Source of the DNA: Ehretia macrophylla
Lineage: Eukaryota; Streptophyta; Magnoliopsida; Boraginales; Ehretiaceae
Length of the DNA: 64,000 nt
NCBI GenBank assembly: GCA_037974665.1
Contig: CM075764.1
Coordinates: 88,158,825 to 88,222,824 of the forward strand
Reading direction: 5' to 3'
The notes under the pieces were generated by a model. That model saw nothing but the letters and a program-made list of their open reading frames with translations. It searched no databases and was not told the DNA's origin. The first letter of the stretch is position 1, and each line of letters opens with the position of its first letter. The position numbers and the translations under genes are program-made. Of this stretch, positions 20,982-32,309 are shown piece after piece.

Positions 20982-21340
20982 CATTGTGAAACAGGTGTTG
21001 TCTTGAAGCTTTTTCCCTCGGACATCTCTACCCTAATTCTTTCCAGTTTAAACCTAATATCGACATTATCACCTATATTTCTCAATCTTCAAATATGTCT
21101 TCAAGATTTTCTCAAGGACCTTATATTCTTTTGTAATTTTTTTCCATTGAACTTTTCTACCACGTACTCTAACACGTTCCAGTCTTTTCTTCAAACAAAT
21201 GAAAGAAAAGAGAAAAAAAAGAAGAAAAAAACTCTTAACCTGTTCAACCACTAAAAGACTTTGTCCAAATCAATCATCCTTTGAGCAGTCTCTCATCTAT
21301 TTATCAAACTTTCAACTTCATTGTTAACCTCAATCTAGGT
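20982..21340. other. Spacer between foldback and Copia element 2
   Basis: No supported gene. Short ORFs on both strands here are low-complexity. Confidence 0.45.
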
Positions 21341-21345
21341 CACAC

Positions 21346-24020
21346 TATTGGGTTATGGCTCGAATTGGAAGTCTAATTCCAACTAAAGTTGAAAACAAGC
21401 AGAATTTTATTAAGAGTATAAATAAGTTTCGCATCCTAGAGGAGTTATGATTAATTGTCTATAAAATAGACATCTCTAGCTTGTAGTTAGGTGTTGAAAA
21501 ATCACTCTTTGTACTCTAAGTTGAGAGAGGGTGTAACTGGGTAGAATGAGTGGTTGTGAGCAACTAAGAGAGGGTTAGACTTTTCCTGAAAAGTCATCAT
21601 ATGTAATCCGTTATTGCTAAATAGTAGAATTTTTCCATTCTTGGGTCATGGAGTAGGCTTAGTTGATCCACGTTAGATTGTGCGTGTTTGCTTGTTCACA
21701 TTTTTTTGCACACGATCCAGAGTAAGAATAACGTCATATTTTTAACAAATGGTATAATGAGCTGAGGTTTCCGTACAAGAAAATGTGTCGAGCAAGAAAA
21801 TTTGTGTTGGTGTGAAAAAGAAAGACGCCTAAACATTGCTGACATCAATAGGGCTAGGGTGACATCATTGTGATGTCATTAGGATAGAAGAAAAAAAAAA
21901 CTATCGTTAGATAAAAGAGAGAAGGTTAGAGTTTAAGATTTAATTGTGTGTATCGCAGAGCACTACATAAGTGTACACCCTAGCAATTAATTGAAGGAAG
22001 CTACAAGAAATTATCTAGTGTAGCACGTGCCTAAGAGTTTATGTGTGCTTGAGTTTGACTACACTTTGACTATGTTGATTGACCTTTGACCGAGGTTTGA
22101 CTATGTTAACCGATGAGGCACCCCCTAAGGGTTTTTCGATGTGATGAGTCTATTTTTGCAATCCGTTTTGTGAAATTCTTGTTGCATCACTGAGTTTTAG
22201 GTGAATTTGGTACTTTTAAGTTTGATGTAATAGCATATCACACAAAAATTTGAAGTTTCAATGTTTAATGGGAAGATGAACTTCACTATTCAGCAAAGGA
22301 CAATACAAGAACTACTCATACAACAAGGTCTTGAAAGGGTTGGGGAGAATGAGAAGCCCTAAAAGATGACTGAGACGGAATAGAGTTTGATGCAGAGAAA
22401 GACAGTGAGTACAATTCGATTAACCTTGCTTTTGAGATCAAATACAGTGTGATGACAGAGACCACACCAAAAAATTTGTGGGAGAAGCTCAAAAGTATCT
22501 ATGTGTCAAAGACAATGATTAATCCATTGTGTCTTAGGATAGAACTTTATCCGATGAAGATGGAAGAGGGTATAACAATTGAGAATCACATCAATATGTT
22601 TAACCAACTAGCGTTTCAACTTTTAAATGTAGAAGAGAAGTTGAAGGATAAAGAGCAAACACTTCTACTGTTTTCTTTTTTGCTGAAGTCATGCAAGTCG
22701 TTGGTATAGACAATGCTAATAGAAAATAAGACAATCAAATTGGATGAAGTTATAACACTCTTACGTAAAATTGAGAGAATGATGGAGTAAAAAAGTGCTA
22801 ATGAGGATAAGTATGCACTAGTTGAACAGGAATCTGATGAAGGGAGGAGTCATGAGAGGAATGGGATAAGTCATAAGAGGAATGGCTAACGCAGGAAAAG
22901 AAAAGAAGATTAAGATTTCGGACTTGAGACCTAAACAAAAAAGAGTGCTACTATTGGGCGAAGAAGGGTCATATCCAGACGAAGTGTCCTGAATTTAAGG
23001 ATGACTTGAAGAGCTTCAAAGAGATGAAGAAAGTGAAAGGTAAAGTCAAGTGTGAGGATGACTCAAGTTCGAACCCGTGTACCACTAAAGAGGATAGAGT
23101 GCCCATGTTAATGAGGAAGACTGATGATGAGTGGATTCTCGACTCTGCTGCTTCTGATCATATTTCCAATGACAAAGCTCACTTTGATACTTTACACACT
23201 GAGAGGAAGTTTTTCGATATCACCATTAGAAACAATGAGGTTATGAAGGCTAAAGGCGTTGAGCCAGTACGCCTGAAGTTGAACAATGGTATTGTTAATA
23301 CCTTTTGCGATGTGAGATATGTGTCATCCAATAAAACTAATATCATTGTGTTAGAAGTATTAGCTATATGTGGATGTAAATACATGGGCAAAGGTGGTTG
23401 ATACAGAGTATAGAAAAGAGATAAGATGATTCTCATTGGGAAGATGAATGAGAAAAAGATTTGTGTCTTAGATGGTTATGCTATACAAAGAAGGAATAGG
23501 AACACTGGCAGCCAATTAACAGGTAATTGCCTAACACAAGCAAAGGAGGTCAAGAAGAGAGTAGCGTTCTCCGAGGTTGTCGAGGTGTTTGGGGATTCTC
23601 GACAAGGGATGAATTTGTTAGGTTGTGGCTCGAATTTGGAAGTCTAATTCTCTAATCAAAGTTGAAGACAAGTAGAACTCTATTAGGAGTAAAAATAGGT
23701 TTCATATCCTAGTAGAGTTAGAATTAGTTACCTATAAATAGACATCTCTAGCTTGTAGTTAGGTGTCGAAAAATTACTCTTTGTATTCTAGGTTGAGAGA
23801 GGGTGTAACCAGGTTGAAGGGGTGGTTATGAGCGAGTGAAAAAGGGTTAAGACTTTTCCTAAAAAGTCATCGTGTGTAGTATGTTATTGTTGAATAGTGG
23901 AATTTTTTCATTCTTGGGTTGTGGAGTAGGCTTAGACGTTGCACGTTAAATTGTGCACGTTTGCTTGTTCACGTTTTTTCATACACGATTCGGAGTAAAA
24001 ACAATGTTATATTCTTAGCA
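21346..24020 (+). mobile_element. Ty1/copia-type LTR retrotransposon, pol-deleted, TSD CACAC
   Basis: LTRs at 21346-21747 (402 bp) and 23616-24020 (405 bp) are flanked by CACAC at 21341-21345 and 24021-24025. The 5' LTR starts TA (mutated from TG). TGGTATAATGAGCT follows it as a decayed Met-tRNA primer site. GACAAGGGATGAATT precedes the 3' LTR as polypurine tract. The interior is only 1.87 kb: gag, knuckle, protease and a pre-integrase stub running directly into the polypurine tract. Integrase, RT and RNase H are absent. It is a different family from the 8664 element, judging by LTR sequence. Confidence 0.9.
22255..23615 (+). pseudogene. Copia gag-protease remnant of element 2
   Basis: The gag start region reads MFNGKMNFTIQQRTIQELL (22264 onward) and is interrupted by stops. 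The best gag stretch is 22449-22709 (LWEKLKSIYVSKTM, then YPMKMEEGITIENHINMFNQ). Around 22944-22990 the zinc knuckle reads CYYWAKKGHIQTKCP, with the second Cys replaced by Trp. The protease frame (23006-23401) has WILDSAASDHIS. The tail 23426-23647 reads a short pre-integrase-like piece, then KKRVAFSEVVEVFGDSRQGM, and enters the 3' LTR. No RT motif is present. Confidence 0.8.
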
Positions 24021-24025
24021 CACAC

Positions 24026-24889
24026 TTGGGAATGAGTGGTAGACATACTAAACTTGTTCCGCACTAGTTAGTGAGATAACTACACCATTATTAGGGGTGG
24101 AATCAAGAACTATAAGGTAAAAGGGTGTACTCATCTGAGAGTGCATCATTCATACTGTAAGAGGTGTTTAATATATTATTTTTTTAGACAAAAAAAAGTA
24201 GTTTTTTTTTACTAGTTAAGGGTGTTCTTGTGCATATCCTCATATCAATGTGGTTGTACCACTGCCCATTACCTTATGATTTTAGGTTGCCTACTCATAC
24301 ATTAGGTGAGGCATCAATTTTGTATGCTATTTGTATCAAGTCTAAAAAGTGGTCAAGTGTTTGAGTCTTGTTATCATCCATTTAAGAAAAAGTATTTCAA
24401 CTAGTTAGATTCATTAAATAATAATAATAATAAAGAAATCGGTCTACATGAATATTAAAAACTAAAATTTATTTTTCTCAATTAAAAATTTTAAAGGAGA
24501 CAGCCACTTAAAAATAAAAAATTCTTTTAGACAACTGAAATTAATGAGTAGATAATTATTGACAAAACCAAGATTAATGTATGTGCATGAAATTAAACTA
24601 GTTTGCCTCATCATGTGTTTCATTTTATGTCTTAAGGTATACCACAAGAAATTCACTTGAGAAACATATCTAAACAACAAAGTCAAACAACTCGAAGAAA
24701 ATATTATGCCCTATAGAAGTCCTGAGAGAAGAAAACACTTTGGGACGGGGTCGATGGACGATCAATAAGGCCCATGGCCTAAGTTGGTGACCTCCGATCC
24801 ATTGCACTTAGCAGGGGTGCCCCCTAAGGTCTACCCAAGTGGCAGAGCCTACATCATAAAGAAAATGAAAAATAAAAAAATAAAAATAA
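24026..24889. other. Intergenic; includes a GC-richer block at 24735-24860
   Basis: Mostly AT-rich. The block at about 24735-24860 (GGGACGGGGTCGATGGACGA ... CAGGGGTGCCCCCTAAGGTC) stands out in base composition, but I could not identify it. It directly precedes the LINE fragment. Confidence 0.4.
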
Positions 24890-24898
24890 AACTTTGGC

Positions 24899-26411
24899 TT
24901 GATTCCAGAAATTAGCTTAAAATCAACTTATAGGCTTGATTCTTGGAGGAGTATTGTGCAAAGCAAAGAGTTTCTTAAGGATAAGACTATGTGGAGGATT
25001 GGAAACGGTAAAAGTATCAACATTTGGGAGGATAAGTGGCTACCGGGGCAGATGTTGAGTAATCAGAGGCCCCAGGAAGGCCCTGAGTGGGTTAGTGACC
25101 TTATCTTGTAAGACCAGAGAAAGTGGAATGAGGAGCTGATCAGTTAGCTTTTTGATCGAGAGAACAGGCAGAATATTCTTGCTACTTATATACCTTGGAA
25201 TGAAATAGATGATCGCATTGTGTGGAGTCTAGGCAGGAACGGGGAATACTCTGTCAAGTCAAGATATCATGTGGCGAGAGAAGGTGTTACTAATAAGGGT
25301 AGAGAAGCATGCAACAGAGCGAGCTCATTGTACCAGACTCCGAAAGAGGTGTGGAAGCTCGTGTGATCGATCAAGGCCCCCCCAAAGTTGAAGTTCTTCT
25401 TGTGGAAAGCGTTCAAAAACTATCTCCCGACTCAAGAGAACCGGTTTCGAAGAAGGGCAGTTGTGTCTCCTATTTGTCCGCTGTGTGAACAAGAAAATGA
25501 GTCTGTCGAACACATCTTCCTTTTCTGTCCTTGGGTGAAGAGATTTTGTTGTACTTCCCCTCTGCAGTGTGCTTTTGATCCAGTCTATGTGGTGTGTTTT
25601 AGTGAGTGGCTTCTTGGCTTCTCTAAGAGATGCTGCAAGGCGGGTCACTGCAAAGAGGAAGCAACGACTAAAATTGCGATGTGCTGCTGGCAGATTTGGA
25701 AGGAGAGGAATGATGGTGTCATTAATGGCATAAGTATGGACATTCAGAGGGCGACTGTGAGGATTCAGTGTATGATATCTAAATGGTACTGCGAAGGAAA
25801 TTTGAGACAGAGGAGGTTGGATAATAGACAGTATGAAGAAGCCCAAAATAGGGTGGCAGCACAATGGGTTCCCCTAGAAGTTGGAACTGTCAAAGTTAAT
25901 GTGGATGCATCCTTCGAAGAAAATGGGATTTCTGCTTATGCATTTATTAGGCGAGAACGAAATGGGGAGTTGATTTTTGGGCAGGCAAGACCTTTTAGAT
26001 ATTTTTCAATGGCGGAAACGGAAGCCTTTGCTATTAGATGTGCGTGTCAATACGTGGGATAGGTGCAACAGTCTAGCATCATAATTGAAAGTGATGCTCA
26101 AGACGTTCTCAAAGTAATCAGTTCTCCGGAGTACGCTCTCGGATGGAGAGCAAACGCCATAGTGGATTATATCAAAAAGATTGTGGCAGGTAACCCAAGG
26201 GTGATGTTCCAATGCATAAGGAGAATGACCAACCAACCTTGCGATTGGATAGCAAAGTGTCGACGCAGAAAAGAGTTGCCAGTTAATTGGATTTCCTGCA
26301 ACCCACTTAAGTTGATGTATCTGTTGATGAAAGATAGAGATCCCACAGGGGTCGGATGATGGAAATTGTATTGATGTTTTTTCTTTCTACTTTTTTACCC
26401 AAAAAAAAAAA
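24899..26411 (+). mobile_element. L1-type LINE, 5'-truncated (zf-RVT and RNase H part)
   Basis: Reading frames encode the C-terminal part of a plant L1 ORF2. First comes the WRIGNGKSINIWEDKWLPG motif (from 25111 back to about 24990). A zf-RVT region at about 25200-25560 contains KFFLWKAFKNYLPT and CPLCEQENESVEHIFLFCP. An RNase H domain at about 25890-26340 has VNVDASF, ETEAFA and ESDAQDV carrying the D-E-D residues. Stops at 25109-25111, 25147-25149, 25363-25365 and 26060-26062 break it. It ends TTTTTTACCC plus an A-run at about 26400-26411, a LINE 3' tail. The RT catalytic region is missing, i.e. a usual 5' truncation. A TSD was not found. Confidence 0.85.
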
Positions 26412-26790
26412 GTGAGAAACACGTATAGAAAGTGGTCTTTTTTGAGCATCTACAAATCGAAAAAACTATCCACTATCATCCACTTATTTCCCTTATCTAG
26501 ATTACACTTTTCACTATTAAGATTGCGGAATAGATGTCACAAGCATGTTACAAGAAGCAATCGAGACAAACATTTTCCACATTTTCCATATAGGTATCTT
26601 AAACATATATAAAGCGGATTAAAAGTGAACTTGAGCCATTTCTTTTTAAAAATAATTGGCCATTTAATCACTCAATCAATCTTCAGAATGGCAATGATGT
26701 AAGGCAAGAATCTTCGAGTGATGTTTTTTATACTTAGAAGCTAGCCTCATTAGTTTCTCATCTGGAAACTAGCTATAATTATGATATGTG
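26412..26790. other. Intergenic, no supported gene
   Basis: The open frame 26412-26612 has no recognisable motif. Confidence 0.45.
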
Positions 26791-26842
26791 GTCCTTAGAG
26801 CAATCTTTTTTTTTTTTTTTGGTCAAGTCCTTAGAGCAATCT
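26791..26842 (-). mobile_element. Tail-only retroinsertion with perfect 16-bp TSD
   Basis: GTCCTTAGAGCAATCT occurs at 26791-26806 and 26827-26842. Between them are only T14 and GGTCAA, i.e. TTGACC plus poly(A) on the minus strand. Confidence 0.75.
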
Positions 26843-27384
26843 AGAACACTGTCTTATGCATTACTGGCATCTCTTAATTAAGCTTGATTAGTGTAAGAAA
26901 CAATCGTAGTTATTGAAAGGCTTTTTATGGGTATCATTAAAGCAAAAAATTAATTGTTTGATAACATCTGTGCTATTAATTGCAAGTCAAAGATTGATCC
27001 AAAGGCATATTGATTGTTGCATAGCATTTTGGCCCCTCTTATTTCCTTTTAATGCTTTGTTTTTACTTTGCTCGTCTTCACTTTACTAGTTATATGATTC
27101 ACTTAATCGTTGTTTCTAGAAGTCTCGTCGGCCATGAGATAAAATGATTCATGCTAGCAGCAAATTTTTAGGCCGATAAATGTTACTCAAGACATGGATC
27201 ACTTTAAAGGTCGGTACGGCTAGCTTAACTGTAAAATTTGAGCGCTTGAATTGTAAAGCTTTCAACAATATAATTTTAGTCATATATAAGTATTATTGAA
27301 AAGAAGTCGTAGACTACTTAGTATTGTCATGTCACCAGTAGAGCTTTCAGAATTTTTTTAGGACAATGTTGAGCTTCAAAAAAT
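26843..27384. other. Intergenic, no supported gene
   Basis: No recognisable coding or repeat family. Confidence 0.45.
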
Positions 27385-27394
27385 ATGGAGAGAT

Positions 27395-27516
27395 GCCACC
27401 AAGGTTTTCGTCTGATGGTAAAGTTACTCAATTGTTTGCGAAAGGTTGTGGGATCAATTCATGCTGGTTACATATATGTTATACGACCATAAGCCTCCCT
27501 TGAATTTAAAAAAAAA
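27395..27516 (+). mobile_element. tRNA-derived SINE, copy 3, with 10-bp TSD
   Basis: 122 bp: GCCACCAAGG, an A-box-like TCTGATGGTAAAGTTACTCA, a B-box-like AGGTTGTGGGATCAATTC, then TACGACCATAAGCCTCCC and an A-tail. It is flanked by ATGGAGAGAT at 27385-27394 and 27517-27526. The TSD and tail prove retroposition. It is the best-preserved of the three copies and defines the family ends. Confidence 0.85.
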
Positions 27517-27526
27517 ATGGAGAGAT

Positions 27527-29953
27527 ATTTTTGAAAACTCCGCATGATATAAAAATAATTTCGTGAAAGTCTTTCGAAAAACTCTGAATTGGGGCTTTTT
27601 ACTTTTTATTTTTTAAAATTTTGTATTTTAACTGACAACTCTTCTAAAATAGGCTAAACATGTTAGTTATATTTTTAAATGTCTAAAAGTTGGACAAACA
27701 TATCCTAATTAAAGAAGGAATCGATGTTACATATCTAGGTCAAACCATCATGAGTTTGAATTCTCTTATAATATTATAATCTTATGGGAGAGAGCAATGG
27801 TGATAAAGTGATGATATAATTATGATGCAATGATCTAAACCATTGATTATGCAGAGCAAATAATTGATTCCTCACTTTACCATTATTAATTTGTCTAAGA
27901 ATTTTAATTATAACTTTATGAGGGATCTAAATCCATACCTTCGTGAACGGCAAAAAATCTTTTTATTAAATTTGAAATTTTACTAGGAGCCTTTTGAACC
28001 AATAAAACTCTAAAGTCACTCGCTTGTTCAAACTCATTCTTTTCCTAAGTCAGCAAGATCATTTCATTTCTCATCTCAAAAATATTATGGCAAAGCCATT
28101 TACATGTATAACTTTTTAAATAAAAAAAAAAACCTTGAAACTAAGCTAGTATACCCCTAATGTTCCATTCACTGGCTTGTTCAAACTCATTATTATACCT
28201 TAACAACACAATGTGATCTTTAACGGTACTTGGATGAATATTTCATCAGTTGAGGTAGTTATGTGACGTTGATATATATATATATATATATATATGTTAG
28301 AGGATCCATATATAACTCGACCGTGAATTTAGAAGAGCAAATTATTAAAAAATTCTTTGAATGTTAGAGAAAATTTTTTGTACAACGTAAATATAGTCAT
28401 AGCCTAGAAAAAGGTTGTCTATTATATAGAAACTGGAGAATCAACCTTTCTTGAGTTCATATCCAAGTTTTTTGTAAATGTTCAAAGAGGGGAATGAAAA
28501 AGCTTACTTCTAACCAAAAAATAAATAAATAAATAACATCAACCAGAATAAAAATAAAATAAAATAAGAAAAAGAAAAGCTTACATGTTTTCAATGAATG
28601 ATTAAAATAAAATAAAAAAAGGATAAAGACGTATTTGTGGCCTCTAAAATAAAAAATTAACGATAAAAGTGTTTGTTTTTTTATCAAAATTTCAAGTTAA
28701 ATCTCTCCCTAGATTAACCTGATACATCAAGAATAATAGTGGAACTACTAACATTCCAGTGAGCTCCATCTGGTAGACTTGTGAGTGGGGCGCATATTTT
28801 GACTAAATTATTATTATTTTTATATTTTTTTAAAAGAATATTAATGATAGTTGTTCACCTACCCTCCTTAATGACTCAATCTCAAGACCATTTAATTCTC
28901 AAACATAATTATTTTGGCTAAATTATTTATTCTCTTTTTTCTTCACCTTTTACTTTTAGTCCAACGCATAAGTGAGCTAGTGAGGACCGCAAGTTTTTGT
29001 CTCATCACTGGAATTTAATATGAAAAGTACGTCATTATGTTAGCACCATATTGATTACGACGCACGTGCAACCTAATTTACTTCACATATTTTAGTTTTC
29101 ACTTTCTTGTTGTAAAAATGTGTTTAACATTAATTATAGAAATGTTGAAACCGAATCCAAGCACAATTAAGGATTTGTTCATAATGTCATAATGAAAATG
29201 TTAAAACTAAGAACAAGCGTGAGTAATAAGGATTTGCTCCTAATGTATTAACGAGATCTAAAAATTATGAACTATCAAAATTATTTCATCATCATTGTAT
29301 AATTAATTCACAATTATTAAATATTTTTCATAATAATTAAAACGTTATGGATGAATTCTTACTCTTACGAGCGGATAAGATAATCCATTTCTTACTTCTT
29401 TCCGAAAGCATAGAATAATATTTTATGGAGTTGAAAACTCAAATTCATTAATCATTTTTCTTAAGTAGTTTGTCGTTAATTGAACTCTTTGTAAAAGTTT
29501 CTTTTAATACCCTTTTCATAGTTTATGGTTTAATTTCTCAAGAGAGCTATTGACTTTTCACTTATAGTTGTAGATATACCATCTTTCTGTGCATTTCCCT
29601 TTAGCATATATTTTATGCCCTCACTTATAACACGAAAATTTAATAAATCTCCAAAAAGAAGCAGAAAATTTACATGTTGAACCTTTTATGTTCTCGTGGG
29701 AATAATATCTGCATTATTTATTTATTGTTTGCCTTTTCAATTCACTTCTTATTTAGACTTTGTGCAAGAGAAAATCTTAGCAAACTTATCAACTAAAAGA
29801 AAAATAAATACAATCTTTTCCCAAAGGGTAAGATGCTTTTAACTATATACATGCATGTAGATAAAATTTCACTTTTTCAAATTTCCATGCGATATTGTAT
29901 CATAAGAACTATATATTTCATGAATATGTTTGAGGAAATAGTTGAGATCTAAT
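27527..29953. other. 2.4-kb AT-rich intergenic, no supported gene
   Basis: A (TA)n microsatellite at about 28275-28296. The ORF at 28457-28687 (-) is low complexity. No TE family could be assigned; a decayed element could be hidden here. Confidence 0.45.
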
Positions 29954-30250
29954 GGGTACTCTTGTCCCTAATGTTTACAAACGTGATTCAAAATATTTCT
30001 TATTGTTTAAAATTCGTCAATTTAATCCTTATTATTTTTCAAAAATTTTAATTTAGTCCTTTTTTTCTAAGAAATATCAATTTAGTCTCTGCACGTGACC
30101 CTATTTGAGGACTAAATTGGCTAATTTTGAATAATAAGGACTATTTTGAATCACTTTTGTAAATATTAAGGACTAATATAATTATTTTAGAACATTAAGG
30201 ATTAACTTAAAAAATATGTAAACAATAGGGATTATATGTATAATTTACCC
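29954..30250. mobile_element. Foldback (long-TIR) element, distinct family
   Basis: It begins GGGTACTCTTGTCCCTAATG and ends TATGTATAATTTACCC. The arms carry 'GTTTACAAACGTGATTCAAA', 'TTTAATCCTTATTATT' and 'AATTTAGTC' modules in one half and their complements (AATAATAAGGACTA, GACTAAATTGG) in the other. There is no ORF and no clear TSD. Confidence 0.6.
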
Positions 30251-31632
30251 AAAAACTAAAGCCTTAGAGCACTAAAATCCGAAGGCAGAAAACTAGGTAT
30301 AGAATCTTCTGGATATAAATACATTAAATATATAAATTTCCTATGTATAATTTTTAGTCTTTTGCCTCTGTCACCAAATGTGGAGGGTCGTAACAGATCA
30401 ACAGTACTTTTTTTTTTCTAGGCAGATTTGATAATGGAAATAAATACGTAAATTAAAAAAAAAATCTTTTGTATTTTATCAAAATTGCACCTCAGACATT
30501 TCGATACCTTAATAATTTAATCACACCTCATAATTTATAAGAATAAATCTTACTACCCTTCTCTGTTTGATAAGAATAGAAGCTTTTGGAACATTATTAT
30601 AAACCATAATGAATGGTCAAATTATCATATATCATAAGATCTAACAAATAATTTCCACAAAACACAAAAACCCTTACAATATACCCCAAATATAGATAAC
30701 TACTTCCTTTCATGCATCAGGAAGGAAAATATAATGCTTAGAGTTAACTCATCATAATTATCATTATTATAAACCATAATGAACGTTCCCACAAGAGTGA
30801 ACGCATCAAGAAAGCAGTATAATAGGTTTCTCATGCACAAAAGTAGATAATATTCCTTTTTTTTTCCAAGAGGCTCAGCCACTTATATTCGAATCTATTT
30901 AGGGGATATTTCTCTCCACTTATCTTTCTTTAATGAGTTTTTTATTTTTTTTTATTTTTATCATACTTTGATAAGAGTTGAAGTTATTCAAAAATTATTA
31001 AAAAATAATGATTCCAAAAAATTAAAAAAAGATAAAAATTAATCAACCAATACGCACAACGCATAACGACTCACTTTCATTCCAACCTTCTGGAAAGAGT
31101 TGCGTAATTAGGACCGAAAAGGGGTGGGCAAGTTCAGGAATTAATATAGCTCCAGCAATCATTCAATGTTCCACACTAGTCGACAGCGTAAGACTTTCTG
31201 GGATTTCTTTGAAAATGGAGATCCAGTACTGTTCAATATGTGGCTATCAATTATGACCGGATAATTAATTTGGTGTCGGGAAACGGGAAATTTTACTAAT
31301 AATATCTAATGTTTATATTTATTTTTAATTTTATTCTCATTGTTTTAAAAATGAGGTCGAGCTTGATTCTCAATGTTTATACAATTTTTAAATTTATTTT
31401 TATTATTTTAAAAATGACGCGTTTAATTCTTAAAATTTAGAAAAAAAATTAATTTAATCTCCAATATTTTCACTTTTATTCAATATAGTCCCTCAAGTTT
31501 TGTATGCAAGTCACAAATTGAAATTTCAAGGCAAAGAGTATTCAAAAACTTTTTGCAATTGGAGATTAAGTGCATCACTTTTAAAATAATGAGAATGAAA
31601 TGAAAAAAAAATAAAGTGAAAACATTATGTAC
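30251..31632. other. AT-rich intergenic with possible foldback remnant
   Basis: Around 31290-31490 there are three variants of 'TTTAATTTTATTCTCATTGTTTTAAAAATGA', reminiscent of the foldback modules, but no matching inverted arm was found. ORFs at 30700-30882 and 31480-31692 are not supported. Confidence 0.4.
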
Positions 31633-31635
31633 TAA

Positions 31636-32023
31636 GGCTCCGTTTGTTTGCAGTAAAATATTTTCTTGGAAAATATTTTTCGAATTAGTCAATCGAAAAA
31701 TATTTTTTGGTCAAAGAAAAATTTTAATTCAAAAGAGTGAAATATTTTCTTGTCATTTGAGAGAAAAAAATATTTTTTGTAACTAACCCACTTAATCCCC
31801 ACCCTACCCCACCCTCTACCCTCTACCCTCTACCCTCTACCCCCAAGGTTAACATATATATTATATGTGTATATTTTTTTTATAAAATCTCATATCGGAA
31901 AATATTTTTTATTGTACATCCAAACACCATAAAATATTTTATAATATTCTATTTTTCAGAAAAATATTTTCCCCTAAAAAAATTTTCTCCCAACAATTTA
32001 TTTTACAGCAAACAAACGGAGCC
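31636..32023. mobile_element. Tourist-like (PIF/Harbinger) MITE with TAA TSD
   Basis: 388 bp. The left end GGCTCCGTTTGTTTGCAGTA pairs with the right end TTACAGCAAACAAACGGAGC (ending at 32023). TAA lies at 31633-31635 and 32024-32026. The interior is AT-rich with GAAAATATTTT palindromic modules and a (CCCTCTA)n array at about 31806-31842. Non-coding. The GGCTCCGTTTGTTTG end is typical of Tourist-like plant MITEs. Confidence 0.85.
31806..31845 (+). repeat. (CCCTCTA)n heptamer array
   Basis: About four to five CCCTCTA units within the Tourist-like MITE, one base off the plant telomere heptamer CCCTAAA in two positions. Confidence 0.85.
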
Positions 32024-32026
32024 TAA

Positions 32027-32255
32027 GTTGATAACTCTTTACAATCTATGAGACGAAGCGCAATTTTTATAGGCATCTTATAAATAAGAATTATAATTGC
32101 GCCCATGTAAAATTACATTTATTATTTTCTTTTTCTGTTTAAGAAATAAGAAATGAGTTTAACCTTTGAAAGTAGTGTTTGGCATAATCACAACCGACTT
32201 TGCAACTATAGTGTAATATCATATATTGTAGGGAGACATGAAAAGCGAGTATTGT
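32027..32255. other. Short spacer, nothing recognised
   Basis: No ORF or repeat supported. Confidence 0.4.
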
Positions 32256-32309
32256 AAGTGTAAGTAATAAGTTTTTTTTTTTTTTTTGTCAAAGTGTAAG
32301 TAATAAGTT
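32256..32309 (-). mobile_element. Tail-only retroinsertion with perfect 18-bp TSD
   Basis: AAGTGTAAGTAATAAGTT at 32256-32273 and again at 32292-32309 flanks only T14 and GTCA (TGAC plus poly(A) on the minus strand). Confidence 0.75.

Noticed and set aside
24083-24280. Possible hAT MITE beginning TAGGGGTGGAATC
   Set aside because: The opposite end (ACCACTGCCCATTA) pairs only loosely and no TSD could be found.
31806-31845. Interstitial telomere
   Set aside because: The heptamer is CCCTCTA rather than CCCTAAA, only a few units long and contained in a MITE.
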